DNA of 60,000 bases from Chrysomallon squamiferum (GCA_012295275.1 CM022678.1:14212759-14272758); one strand, 5' to 3'. Positions 12,278-26,868 are shown, counted from the stretch's first letter. Numbers and translations: made by a program. The notes: a model not told the origin generated them from the sequence alone.

Positions 12278-15084
12278 TCAGGTACCACACCACCTGTACG
12301 GATCTTCGTGTATAGAAAAAGTTAATCTGAGGAGGTCGCCTGAACACACGTTTCTGATATCAGCTTTTTAATGTCATGGCAAAAAGTCTCCTTATGTTTG
12401 TTGTTTTCTTCATAGAAATATTATCCATTATCATTTCATCGCCAGTATTTATTAGTGTAAAACCCAATCTATACATATCTTTAGATATTGTACAACAGGT
12501 GTGTTTATAGGTTTATTTGACTTGCAAAAAATTAAGGCCAAATCAGCAGATTTATACGTTGCACAAAATGACATTCCTCTATTTTATAGAAAATTAAGGT
12601 CAAGTCAGCAGATTTATACGTTGCACAAAATGACATTCCTCTATTTTATAGAAAATTAAGGCCAAATCAGCAGATTTATACGTTGCACAAAATGACATTC
12701 CTCTACTGGACTTCACTTAACACTGATTCAGTGTGGCAGTCAAAACGTCAACACTGGTCAGAACGGTTTGACTGAATGCTGTGCACATGTCACTTTTTTA
12801 TTAATATTTTTTTTTTCATGAATAAAGAGGAACCCCAGCGCTCCCGTAATGTTTAGCAGAAAAGAATATCTTACGAGCATAATTGCCAGAGAAAATGTAG
12901 TAATGATTATAAATGAGACGTTGGCTAGAACAAGAAATAAACTTAAGACTGATGATACAAACACTTCAATACTCCATTCGTATAGAACTGTATTTCCTTT
13001 AAAGTGTGTCTGCTTTAAATATACAAACAGTTAATAATGATAAATAATTAAAAAATAATAATAAAAAATAAAAATAAAAATAAATAAAATAAATAAATAA
13101 AGTTTAAAAAAAAAGTAGAAAGAAGAAATTATTATTTTACTTCTTTCTTGAGACCTGCCATAAATAATAACAAAATATGACAATAACAATTATGTTTCTT
13201 GCTATCAGGAATATTATTATTATATAAGGATCTTTAACTTTTTGGTGCTCATGAAAAAAGTATATCGAAATAGATTTTAATGTTACAATTTAGTGTGGGT
13301 TTTAATACGTTATTATGGGGCTAAGAATTGTTACTGAGTGGTGACAGTTATCATAAACTGTGGTAAAGTTACGGTTAAGATCTGTTAATTGAAAGACTGA
13401 GAAAAAAGTCACAGAACACAAAGCAACACAAAGTGAATCAATCTCTCTGTAAATTTCTCATTCAGCACTAACAATTAGCAGTGAAGTTAAACCAGTATCC
13501 CATTCTAATAAGCATTTGAAATCAGCTAGAACTAAACGGTTTAAAACTATATTTATTACTGTGACTATATTTATGACTATGACACGAATATAAATTATGA
13601 AAATAATAATGATACCTATAAAAAGTAGTTTTGTAAAGGCACATGTTAGAAATCATGTTTATACCGAGGCTAATATGTAGTTTTGACTTATCATTAGATT
13701 TTTATTTATTATTATTCTTTTTATTATTATAGTTATTTTTTCTTTCCCAAATTAATATTAATTATTTTACAGTAAGTATAATTAGACAAGTTTTTCTCAC
13801 AAAGACACAAGTGTGATCTTAACAAGAGGGACGAGCGTCAATTGGACAGATGTTGACAGGTAATTAGGCCGTAGGTGCTGACGTCGCACGATTTAAAACT
13901 ACTAAGTGCAGCTACTGCACTTACCTAGATTAATCCAGTCACCCAGACCTGTGTTTTCAACATACTCATTTGAGTTTACATGTCTTGGGAGGAGCAGTTA
14001 AATCGTATATAAATAATTATATATAATAATATGTTTTTGTTTGAAAAGTAATATTCCTATATGAAACCCTGTGGATATATTTACTTCTGTAAACAAAGTA
14101 CATAATTATATCAACTAGGTAGAAAGTGATATTATTAATCTAGCAGGTTTACGTGTTTGTTATTCTTTTATGAAGTGATACTTAGTACACTAAATCTGTG
14201 GAGTGGTCTCCACGCTCCACTGACCAAACATTAATGTCTTACAGACTTGTTACAACAAAACTGACATCGTGTTCACCTTGTTATTCTGACTCGCTCCACT
14301 GAACATACTAAATACACGGTCTACGAAGCAGAGAAGAAATAATAATCGGCTAATTTTTTGTTACTTCTTCCAACCGAGATTTTAAAATCAGCGACTAAGT
14401 TACGTACATATACACAATGCATTAGACGTGTCTACATGGAGGTTCATACTTTAACATGCACAATAATATAGACACATAATAAATAAATAATTAAGATGTA
14501 TGTATGTATGTATGTATGTTTCAGATATATAAAGAAAGAAATAAAGACGAAATTGTCAGTGCCAGTTGAAAAATATATATATATATATACGATTGTGGTT
14601 TTAAACTGAATTTAATAGAAAAATGTATAAACAAATTTTAAAAAGAAAAGTATGTAATTAAAAATAAATAATAAAAGTACAACAATTATAAGATTATAAG
14701 AAATTATAAGAAAAAAGTAAAAGAAAACATTTCAATATATTTATTTGAAAGTCTATTAATAAAATCACTCTCAATTAATGAAACAAAGATTAAAAAACAG
14801 AAAAATGAAAAAAGTTTTAGAAGAAAAGTTGAAATGATCTGTCAGTAAACGCTTTGTTTGAATAACTACGTGTTTTAATCAGCGACTACAAAAACTGAGT
14901 TTCATTATTATCATTCCATATTTAACATCTATTATACTTCACTCCTAATTTTAGACGAAAGTATTTCTGTTTAGATATAAATTTAATTCAAATGGAAACA
15001 AATATATGCAAATCTTGATTTGTAATATATATCTTACCTTTTAGAGGATGCTAACATGTAGCTCGCTACCATTCCGCTCGACAT
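12278..15084 (-). CDS. Candidate three-exon gene for a 55-residue protein
   Basis: Minus-strand exons: 15038-15084 (ATG 15082-15084, 15 codons plus 2, donor AAAAG/GTAAGA), 13925-13983 (acceptor after a CTGCTCCTCCCAAG pyrimidine tract, donor CTAG/GTAAGT) and 12278-12339 (acceptor GTTCAG, stop TGA at 12278-12280). Phases 2 then 1 join without a stop and give 55 residues. Notable residues are SSKR across the first junction, NTGLGDWINL at the end of exon 2 and HEDPYRWCGT at the C-terminus. No signal peptide or membrane segment is evident. I do not recognise the family. Exons 1 and 2 have good splice signals; exon 3 is the weakest part. A CCAAT-type box and CACGTG E-box (attggtcacgtgg near 15283) lie about 200 bp upstream. 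Confidence 0.45.
12531..12704. repeat. Three tandem copies of a 62-bp unit
   Basis: Copies begin attaagg at 12531, 12593 and 12655 and share the cagcagatttatacgttgca core. They are nearly identical, with changes such as ggccaaat versus ggtcaagt. The third copy stops before the final attttataga. The array lies in intron 2 of the candidate gene at 12278-15084. Confidence 0.9.
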
Positions 15085-15736
15085 TTTGAGTCTGTGATTA
15101 AATTAAAAACACCTGTATCATAAAATATATATTAAAGTAGAAATAAATATCCTGTTTACAAAAAGTTACAAAGTTTCTTTTGCTTCAACACATTTCCTCT
15201 TATAGGACCCGCTACTACACGACTGTAGAATTCTCAAACTGTTTCCAACCGTTGCGAGGCAATTTGATCCCCTGAAAATAATATTGGTCACGTGGTTTGA
15301 TTAGCTTGGAGACGTAAAATGTAGATTAGACATTGTGCGAATGACAATTACGAAACGCTGATAATTACTCTGAGAAGAAAGACGGGTTAGGATTACTCGA
15401 TAACTTTAATTTTCAGTTAATGTACGCCACTTGGGTCCGCAGCCTTCACAGGTTAATGGAATAATTAACCTAACGAGCCACTGAATAGTGCAGCTATTGT
15501 TCAGATGTCTTAATGTCACTCCTGATATATACGAGATCCAAATGGGACAGGGTCTTTTTTAGTGGGGAGATCCAGTTGAACACCTAAATACTTTTTAAAA
15601 AAAAGAAGAAAAAAAAACAAATATATATATATATAGATAGATAGATAGTATGGTTTGAAAACAAAATAAAGATATGTAAAGTATTTTTTTCGCGAAACCA
15701 AAATTTTACAGTGCATATAGATATATAATCCATTTC

Positions 15737-15739
<3 letters not shown>

Positions 15740-15818
<79 letters not shown>
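15740..15818. repeat. (GA)n microsatellite
   Basis: An uninterrupted GA run of nearly 80 bp. The Leu-Ser frame over it on the minus strand is a repeat translation. Confidence 0.95.
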
Positions 15819-16792
15819 GGTAGTAGAAATGTTTGTGATAAGTCGAGTTTCGTTAACTAAGAAGTACGATGTAATCAAACACCACTGAAAGGCAGCAGCG
15901 TGTTGAGACTGCGCCAGACAAGTCAGCAGAGCCGCCCTTGTGTCAGGCTGACAAACAGCGGGATTACGTGTGACAAACATTAGCTGTTTTTTGTCTGCGC
16001 TACAATCAACAAGAGATTTAACAAATAAGAAATTTATTACGTTAAGTGTCGTTACTTTTCTGCTTTGACTTGAACTTAATTGTACATGTTACGTGTCAGT
16101 ACAGGCAGCGTGAAAACGCAGTTAATATGAGGCAAACCTTTACATTATCTTATTCATAATAATTTTCTCTTTTCCTATTTTTCTCTTGCGCTAGTACATA
16201 CACACACACACACACACACATTAAATCTCACTTATACAAATACACACACACATATATTCATACACATGTTCAATAATGGCTAGGAACTTTTACTTTTATG
16301 TTGCTTCAAGTGTTTATTTACTTATGTAGGAATGTTGTGTTTAATAGTATTTACAACAACATAATTACAAATAACCATCATTACTAATAATTACATCATT
16401 ATATCATTATTGTAAGCACAGTGACTGCAGAAGAATAGCAATAATCGAAAAAAGATATTTAAAGATTTTTCATGTTAATATTTACATTACTAAAACAAGA
16501 GTTAAAATTGTACCTCCTTTCTTTTTATCCTAACGGATAATATCTAATTAATAACTATCTGAACAGTGATTATACATATTTCGATCTAAAAATAATAAGA
16601 CCTGATTTACTTAATTCATTTTGCAGAATTCTAGTATTTAAAACAAAATCTCTCTGTAAATAAATAAATAAAAAGTCTAAAGACGTTTAGACAATAATAC
16701 TGATACTTAATTATTGCTAAAAACAAACAAACAACCCCCAAAACTTGAGAACTATTTTCGCCATATTCAAACTTGAGCATTCGTGTTGGTGT

Positions 16793-17260
16793 GAAGACTG
16801 GTTGAATGTTGGTGTGAAGACTGGTTGAGTGTTGGTGTGAAGACTGGTTGAGTGTTGGTGTGAAGACTGGTTGAGTGTTAGTGTGAAGAGAAGACTGGTT
16901 GAGTGTTAGTGTGAAGACTGGTTGAGTGTTAGTGTGAAGACTGGTTGAGTGTTGGTGTGAAGAGAAGACTGGTTGAGTGTTAGTGTGAAGAGAAGACTGG
17001 TTGAGTGTTAGTGTGAAGACTGGTTGAGTGTTGGTGTGAAGAGAAGACTGGTTGAGTGTTAGTGTGAAGAGAAGACTGGTTGAGTGTTGGTGTGAAGACT
17101 GGTTGAGTGTTAGTGTGAAGAGAAGACTGGTTGAGTGTTAGTGTGAAGAGAAGACTGGTTGAGTGTTAGTGTGAAGAGAAGACTGGTTGAGTGTTGGTGT
17201 GAAGACTGGTTGAGTGTTGGTGTGAAGACTGGTTGAGTGTTGGTGTGAAGACTGGTTGAG
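16793..17260. repeat. Minisatellite with 23-bp and 28-bp unit types
   Basis: The tandem unit is gtgttggtgtgaagactggt plus tga (23 bp). A second type is 28 bp because gaaga is duplicated (gaagagaagac). The long type almost always carries ttagtg rather than ttggtg, so two linked variants are interspersed along the array. Confidence 0.93.
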
Positions 17261-18718
17261 CGACGTGTAAACTGCTGCACGTTTCAGAGGCTGCTAGGTT
17301 TTCGCTGCAGTTTAAAGAAAGATGTAGACGTACAAAGAGTTTTCGCTTCAGTCGTTAACAACTGCTAGTGAAGTGTAGACTTTCTGTTTAACTCACACAC
17401 AAACACAGACCGACATCAGCACTCCTGAGAGCAGTTGAATATCGATTTGATTCCAGTTGTGAAATGACTCAGCTAGACAGTTGCAGGTGCGAAATTGATA
17501 AACTATATAAAAAGGAGAACTTTATTTAATCTGATACTAAAATTTGAGTCACAAAATGCATATATAGATTTTTATTTAAATTGTTGTTGAAATTACTTTA
17601 TCTTTTTAAAGACTTTCATGTAGAATGTTATTGAATTTACTTAATGTTACTGATGTTACTTAAATGTGTTTTTTTTTATTCATATAACCATCACTCTTGA
17701 TTTCACTTAAAATACTTGTACATCAGTTTAATAGTAAGTCTTTTTCTTATACGAAACTAATAACTTTCAATTAACTTCTTCTTCTTCTTCTTCTTCTTCT
17801 TATTATTATTATTGTTATTACGGTTTGCTGATGATGTCGTTATCAGATTGCTAAGTATTGATATATTTTTAATTTGCTCCTTTGAATCTAAAAGTGTAGT
17901 CATATTCTTTTTTGAGTCTTTCAAGAACTGTAATTGTATTTGAACGTTAAATGATTCTGATCCGTTCTTATATAATACAAACTCTTCAGTTTTAATTCGC
18001 ATTCTGTTCGTGGTATTTATCATTTTTGTGTCTACTCAGTGTTACATTTTTCGTACTTTAGAAAAAAAAAATAATAAATACAAATAAAAATATCGATATA
18101 AAAATATTTATGTCTGAGATTTATTATTTATTATTTAAGGGAAATAACTCTGTTTTCATACGTAGACAACTAAAGAAAGTAGTAAAGCAAACGAAGAACA
18201 CATTTTAAGGTAAATTATCAACGCACAACCAGGCTGAAATATCACGGGAAACAGAAGGAAAGGTAATCGAGTGAAGCACCCCACATACATGAGATATAAA
18301 TATATATATAACAATATTATTATGGTTTGATGACCCAGAGTGACATGCCAAATAACTTTATTCATGTCTGTCTACATCACTCAAAAGCTGACACTTTCTT
18401 TTCACAGAAAAAGGCAGACACATTTGGTTTTATCTGCTACATTGATGATGACACTAAATAAAGAGTACAATGAATTTTAATAAAATTGTAAAAAAAAGAG
18501 TTAAATGGATATAAGAAACCATCAGTTTACCAACTGTTCTCTGAGACGGGAAGTAGTTTTCAAATGGAGGTTAATGAAAGGCTCCAAACGTTTGCCCAAT
18601 CCTATCCTACTTAAAGGTTTATCGTTGGTGAATATTTTTTAAATATAATATTTTAAAAAATATATATATAATAAACTATAATATAATATGATACGTGTAT
18701 AATACAATATAATATAAT

Positions 18719-18758
<40 letters not shown>

Positions 18759-19464
18759 TTACAATTTATTTGCGTTGGTAAAATCTTAAATTTTGTGGTG
18801 ATGATAATGAAGAAAGGAAGAAGTGATGAATTATGCAGTGTGTCATGGCTGACTAGCTTTTAGGTCAACTGATGAACTCTTTTCTTGCGCATACTGAGCA
18901 AAATATCATGTTTAAACCCCGCTTCTCTGTCAAACGCAATTAAACACTGGGAATATTCATCGCGTGTTTCTATTCGAGGCTTGATATTAAAATAAAAACA
19001 TATCTTTATTGTGACGTTCATGATGTATTGAAAAACTCGTTCTACAAGTTTGCTATGTCAGCTGCGTGGTCTGTGTACAGAACATGACAGTTAGTATGAA
19101 ACAGTGACATAAACTTGAATATTAGCTCAGCCTGCTAAAATAATTACAGCAAAAAAGACAGATCTGATAGGATTTGGACCTTTCATTTCAAGCATATAAA
19201 AATTGAAAACGAAAAAAAACAAGAAATAAATAACAACCATAACAAAACTTTATCATTCTTCTGCTCACAAAAAAAAAAAAAAAAAAAAAAAATGTACAAA
19301 ATTACCAAACTTGATATGACTATTAAACGACAGATCTGTGTTAAGAAACATAGACGACACTATCACATCGGTAAAGTACGTAACCTGAGCAAAAGAAAGC
19401 GAAGAGGCACTCCCAAACAAACAAACAACAACAACAACAACAACAACAAAAATAATAATAATAA

Positions 19465-19501
<37 letters not shown>

Positions 19502-19872
19502 CGAGTAATGGATAAGGGAGATGTTAAGCAATTTGAGTTGAGTAAAGCTGCTAAGCTGAGAGAAAGAGAAAGGTTTTTGTATTTCTGTAACAAAGAAAGA
19601 ATAAACTGTCAGCTACAACAATAATAATAACAGTAAGAATTTGTGTTGATTTCTGTGTGGGTATATGTATCTGTGTGTGTGTGTGTGTTTGTGTGTGTGT
19701 GAGTGTGTGTGTGTGTTTACTATTTCTTCATCTCTTTAGATTTTACTCTGCTTGTGAATTAATCTTATATTCTTCTTAAGAATACATTTTTAATATCAAT
19801 AATAACAATAACAATAACAATAATATTTATAGCACTAACATTAGTAACAACAACAATAATATATTAACAACA

Positions 19873-19908
<36 letters not shown>

Positions 19909-20857
19909 TAATAATACCAACAACACTTGCAGTGATATTTACTGTGTTAGTAATAAATATAAAATGTCCTCTTTCAATTTCCCTCAAAAATAGGTCACAT
20001 TTTCTCTTTCTTTTGTAACTCTCGTTCCAAGCCCAAAGCTATAACCTCTGACCTCTTTAATTCAAAATATTATTTTTACCGAAGGCGACAACGTTTACAA
20101 TGTGAAGATAAGAAGTGTACAGTACTTCAAATAGAACACTTTAAGCATTCGTTTTACGGTCATTATAATAATATCAGTAATAGAAAGTGAATGAACGAAC
20201 GAATAAAAAGAAGTTTAGTAAGTAACAGGTTTTTTGAAAAAATATTTATTTATTTATTTATTTATTATCATCTTCATCATCATCATTATATATTTAATAA
20301 AATATCAAATGTGAATCACACAGGTTATAAAATATGAAACTCAAGAGTGATTCTTTACTTGCGTTCAGTTAAGAGAAACGTATTTTTATTAAGTACTAAT
20401 AATCTTGATAAACGAGTATTTTGTGCTATCTAGAACGGGAAATAACACAATCAGCGCATTTTGCATGAACAGTTCAGTAAATTTCTCCGCCGCTTCCTCA
20501 TACTACAACAACAACAACTACTACTACTACAACTACTGTTACTATTAATAGTAACAAAATAACAAAAAAACCAAAAGCAATCATAACGACACAACAACAT
20601 AAATAAAAACATAAAAAAATATACTAATAGTTCCATCAGAGCAAGCAAAATACTGGATACATAAGAAAAGCAACAGTGACAACAACCGCGACGACAAAAG
20701 AATAATAAAAGAAATGTGTGTTCCCAGGGTTACTAAAGAGTTTCCTTGAAACAAGCTGTCTGGTAAATACTCTCAAACTCAGTCGACTGTAACATACCAT
20801 CTCCCACACAGTGTACCCCGCTCTTCCCGGATATATACTCAGTTGTTACAACAAACC

Positions 20858-23268
20858 ATGAAGAAGGTGGATTTACTTGTGCTCGCTGTTCTCTGTTTCT
20901 TTGTGAGATACAGTAAGTATTAAATATATATTATATATTTTCGTATTCGTCAGATTTACAATCGAACAACAAATAGCATGTCTATACATGCTAACATGAA
21001 AATAGAATTATTTCAGAATTTTAATAAACCATTATCTATTACTGAGATAATAGCATAATAGAATATGGGTTTAAAACTAAACAAATTCAATTGTATACAC
21101 TGAAAATGCGCGCGCGCGTTCACACCCACGCACTTACACACATACACATTAATCAACGAAACATAAACACAGTATCTGTCAAGGATAAAAGCATAAACTT
21201 GTATAAACAATAAAACTGTTAAAAGGTCGATTCTCATTTAGAAACTTAAGTAAATGCAGGAAGACACGAAGTACATGTATACCACAGTGAGTATGCATGT
21301 TGTGATCTATGTGTCTCTGTGTACGCGTGTACGTTTTTTTTTAAACTTATTTATTTATTTATTTGTTTATACAGAGAAGTGAAACAAACAACAAAAAAAA
21401 TGTTTATCACAATAAAATTTCTCTTTGTGTTTCATTCTTCTCTGATATTGGTTTATTTTTCGTTATTTATTTATTATATTAATAGTTCTTTTTTGTTGGT
21501 GTTTTAATTTTTGTTGTCCTTTGTTCTTTACGCGTCTTTCTTTCTGAATGACTTGCAGAGTGGGTCACTAGACCCAGTATTTATAATTTATAATGTAAAT
21601 ACATTCTTTTTTGTTATTTCTGTGTGCCCACTAGATGTATCGCAGTGCAAACAGCTGTTATAATAGAAAATATAAGCACGACATGTTCAACGCTTTGCTC
21701 AAACTACAGGAAAAACCAGTCATGGAAGTTATGCGTGATGTATCCGCAATACAAATGTACACAACAGTTCTTTCTCAGTTTATTTTTATCTACCTTTGTC
21801 AAGTATTTCAGTTTATGTCATAGCTAACACCAAACAGGGTAATGTTCAGTAGGACTCAGTTAGGTTAGGTTTAAAGTTAGGAATAAGGTTAGGATTAAAA
21901 AAATTTTTAGGATTTATTGTCAACAATAGCAGATTGGGTTAAAACATTATTAATTTATAACATGCATTTGTTTTTACTTTCTCTAATATTTCAGTCATGT
22001 TTAGAGTTTGGTTTCTGAATTAGAGCAGATTATAATGTTAAAAATAGAATATTAAAGACAGTTTAATACAACTAACATTATATCAGAGTAGAGTTTAGAC
22101 TTTATTATCTTATTATTTCAGGCAACTAACCACCCTCGTAATAAAGAATGAAAATAATTTAATATAGCTACAAAACATCTGAACACCGCCGTTTTACCCG
22201 TACACTAGTAGCCGTGACGTCATTCATTAGGGGTCAGACTGATACCTGTATTTTTGTTATACTAGAACAAATTCTGAGCACATACAATTGCCCTGTACTA
22301 GATGACGTCACGACTAGAAAACAGCGTTGCACAGCATTTAAAAAGGGGGGAGCACACTTTTTTGGCTTGCGAGCTACTTTTTAAATGACCAAGTCAAAAT
22401 GATCTACCTACAATAAAAACGCAAAATATTTATTTATATTAAATATACCTTACTTTACAATATATGTCTGTACATTTTTGGCCATCATCTTACTCTGATG
22501 ACTTGCACTTGTAGGATGGATGATACTTTGTTATTTCGAAACGTAACCTGGAATGAAGCTAAAAACATTTAGAGTATTTCTTTAGCGAGTACACTTTAAA
22601 TGGAATCATTAAGAATAAGGCTGCTGCTGCGGTAATTGTTAAGGTTTAGGTTTGAATTAAGGTAAAGTTTGTGTTGTATTTATATTTTACTTGTAGGGGT
22701 GACGGAGAGTACCGAATGCGAGAAATTAAAAGCTGTAACAAATGCTACTGTTTTGAATTACACATCTTCTGAGAAAAAGAAGTAAGTTTCTAATGAATTT
22801 GTTACTATTAAATTTTATATATTTATTTATTTACTTGTTTATTTCTTTCTTTCTTTGTTTGTTTTCTCGTTTGTTAAGTATTTATTTATTTGTGTGTTTG
22901 TTAATTAAATATGAACTAATGATTTATATATTTCTTATTTCCTTTTCTCTTTTGTTCCTTAGTTTATCAATTATTTATGAATTTATGTTTGCTAGATAAA
23001 TATTAATTAATTAGTTATTTATATATTTCTTATTTCTTTCTATTTGTTTGTTTCTTTGTTTTTTAATGTTTTATGTATCTGTGTTTGATAGACAACTATG
23101 TATTTGTTATAATGTTTCTAGTGGGTTATTTCGTTGTTGGCTCCTGAATTCAACGAACGGTACAACCCTGAATGTGACAGTTATCGAGTCCTCTGTTGGA
23201 ACAGGAAAAGACTGCCAGAATGAAAATGTTACAATTGAGGGTGGTAAGATGTCTTTTTATATTATTAT

Positions 23269-23352
<84 letters not shown>

Positions 23353-23568
23353 ACTATTACTACTATTATTGTTGTAACTTATTATTATTATATTATTATT
23401 ATTATAATTATTATTGTTGTTGTTGTTGTTGTTATTCCAACTGTTCCTTTGTTGTTGTTGTTGTTATAGTTGCTGTTATTATTATCGTTGTTGTTATTTT
23501 ACTATTATTACTGTTGTAATTATTCTTATTGCTATTATTGTTGTTGTTCTGTGTGCTAGTATGTATAT

Positions 23569-23619
<51 letters not shown>

Positions 23620-25273
23620 CAAAACGCTATTGCTGTTTTTGTGTTATATACAGTGACAGTCTCCAAGGGCTGGACAGCTGTGAAGACGTGGTGTGGTACA
23701 GAAACACCTTCTTATCAATCATCAGGAAAACGAGGAAACGAGCTGCAAATTAATTTTTTTAATTCTGACAACGGCCTTACGAAAAAATTCAAACTACGAT
23801 ACAGAGCAATGAGTAAGTGTATGACAGTGTGTAAAACATTCCTGTGTGAATTTTGTTTGTCATAGGCTTGGTGATGAATAAGAAATCTATACTACAAAGG
23901 TTTTAAATGCATTTTTCTAAATACAACCATAAGACAATGGCTGGAACTATAACGTTTTAGTGCTAAAACAAAATACGTAAGTTACTTTGTTTCTGGATGT
24001 TTCACACACAGACACACACACATACATGCACAGAGGCACTCATACACACACCCACACACACACGGATCATACACAGGCGCAGTAGTTACATCAAAGCTTA
24101 GTCTAGGAGGATGAGGAAACAGGACCGAATTTCTGAATTTTGCTAAAGATAATAACTACAGCAAAGTGTTTAGTGTGTTGTTAAAAAGACAAATATTATT
24201 TTCAGTTCGCTGTAATGTTACAACAAATCCACCTAAAATGATAGAAGTAAACGTAAGTGACAACGTAGTTTTATCCTGTACGTCAGCGTGCCCGTCACCT
24301 GTCAGATACAGCTGGATACACAACAACGTTGTCATCAGCCGAGACAGAGAGACAGGCCACCTGGCTGTCCCTCACGTCAGTGATGCTGATTTTGGGTACT
24401 ACACGTGCATTGCAAGTCAGTATGCTGATGATGATCATGACGTTGGCTACAGTGGTTCAAACTACATCGAAGTGAGAGTTATATGTAAGTAATCTTTGTA
24501 ACGTGTAGAAATGTATGCTAGTTTTCAGTGAAACATTTTGTACGCTTGCATGTATGTTGAATGTACGTGTGTTTTATATTATTCAGATTGCATTGTCTAG
24601 TAGGTGCCTGGATACGTCAGAAACATTAAAAATACTTTTAAAGAAGGTAGAATCATTAACACACACACACACACACACTCACACACACACACACACACCC
24701 TCACGCACGCACAGATATATGGATACATCTACATATTTGACCGAATGAATATACCTGACACCTTTTGACCACTTACACAAAAATATTTCAGACGGGCCGT
24801 TGAGTGTAAAGCTGATTTCTACGGATGGTACCTATGTACAGGGTCAAAGCACTGACTTGCGGTGTGAAGCCCGCTGTTACCCACCGTGTCAGTACAAATG
24901 GACATTTCGTGAAAAGACTCTCAACAATTCTGATTATTTTTCTCTACACATTCTTGGTGGACTTCATTTTAAGAGTTTGTCGAGTGATGATGCTGGCGAG
25001 TACACGTGTATTGCTACCAACCCCAAAACTTTAAAAACAGGGAGCAAAAGCATCACAATATCTGTCAGTAGTAAGTATAATTGTTTATATCACGTGTACA
25101 TGACTCACAGACACACAGACATGCACAGAAACTCACACACATATACACACACACATACACAGAGAGATATATAGACAGTTGGTCTTGGGCTTTTTTTGGT
25201 GCATGTGTGTGGGTTTTTTTTGGTGCATGTGTGTGGCGGTTTTTTGGTGCATGTGTATGTGTGTGTGTGTGTG

Positions 25274-25318
<45 letters not shown>

Positions 25319-25860
25319 TGTGTGTGTGTTTGTGTGTGTGTGTGTTTTTTTTCTTCATTTTTCTCCTCATTAAATGTTCCTAGTTTTTGTGTACCACTCA
25401 TTACAACATATCGCAACGAATGAGGGTTTTTCACTTTTCTTCATGTCAAAACCGACTCGACGCTCTCAGGGGTGTACAGGGGGAAAAAAGTTAAGAACCA
25501 GGACAGAGACAGAGAGATAGATTATAAAGGAACAAAAAACAAAATCCTAACAGTACGAAAACAAATGAGATAAACTCGCACACAGTTTTGATTTGAAGGA
25601 TGTATGCTTGACTAGATATATGGAACATAAAACTACAGGGTTTGTTATTTACTATAAAACTCAAATATATTCTTAATTCACGCAGTGAATGTTAATCCTT
25701 GCAAATATCACTGATTAAATGGACAGGAAAACGAACTCTTTTTACGAGGTTTCTATTAAATATTTATGTGAGTTTGAATTAGTCACAGAAATGTAGATAG
25801 GTATACAAGTGGATGGATGGATGAATGGACAGATATACATATAGAAAGAGAGAAAGAATT

Positions 25861-25938
<78 letters not shown>

Positions 25939-26783
25939 TCTCTGAATTTAAAAACGATAGTGTGACAGTTTATACTAAATTTTCAGACACTGAGAACACT
26001 GAGAACGCAGATATGTTGACAATAATTATCGGCGCTGCTGTAGGTGCGGTCGTCCTACTTATGATAATCATCATCGTCATTGTAGTAATAAGAAGGAAAG
26101 GTAATACTCTAAATATCTGGTTTTTATTCGAATAACGTTAAATTCTAATGTTTAACAACTCTCTCTCCTCGATAACTAGAGCAGGTTAAGCTATTTATCA
26201 CTGAACTAAAACAAAAGCAGGCAAATAATATTCATGGAAGAGGTAACTAATGATTAACAGTATGTTTGTTTTTCTTATTTATTTCATTTCATTTTATTTT
26301 ATTTTAATTTATTTTATTTATTTTTTTATTTTTATTTTTTCTGAAGAAAAAGAAAATCAACCAAAAATTAATATATAAAATGAAAAAAGTTAAACAAAAT
26401 AAAATTTGAAAAAGAACAATATACCTATCTACCTATATATATATATATTGCCAAGTATAAACTATTCATTCTTGCTATTTAATCATTTTCAATTAATGAT
26501 GTTATAAATTATCTTTCATAACAAAATAAATTACAAAGAAATTTATAAATAACAAAAATCATATTATGAATCATAAAAGAATATATTTTATCACTTTATT
26601 ATTTTTTTTTCACAGCAGCGACAAAGAAAAGCGAACGGTAAGAATATTTTATTACTTTGTAAAGTTCTTGAATATGTTTGTGTGTGTTTGTGTGTGTGTG
26701 TGCGTGCGTTCTACGACTGATTGGTGAGCTCTATATCACGCATATCTTGTGTATGTTGTATGTATTTGTTTTATATGTGTATG

Positions 26784-26868
<85 letters not shown>

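Larger units (their letters stand above)
15085..20857. other. Intergenic, 5.8 kb, repeats only
   Basis: Between the minus-strand candidate gene and the plus-strand receptor gene. Apart from the repeats listed separately it contains (CA)n at 16201-16222, (TTC)n at 17778-17800, (TTTA)n at 18721-18760, poly(A) at 19268-19290, CAA/TAAA repeats at 19425-19498 and (GT)n at 19674-19716. Short open frames here are not flanked by usable splice sites. I see no gene. Confidence 0.55.

Noticed and set aside
25065-25434. Overlapping His-Thr and Val-Cys ORFs on both strands
   Set aside because: They are translations of a (GT)n/(CA)n array in receptor intron 6, present in several frames at once.
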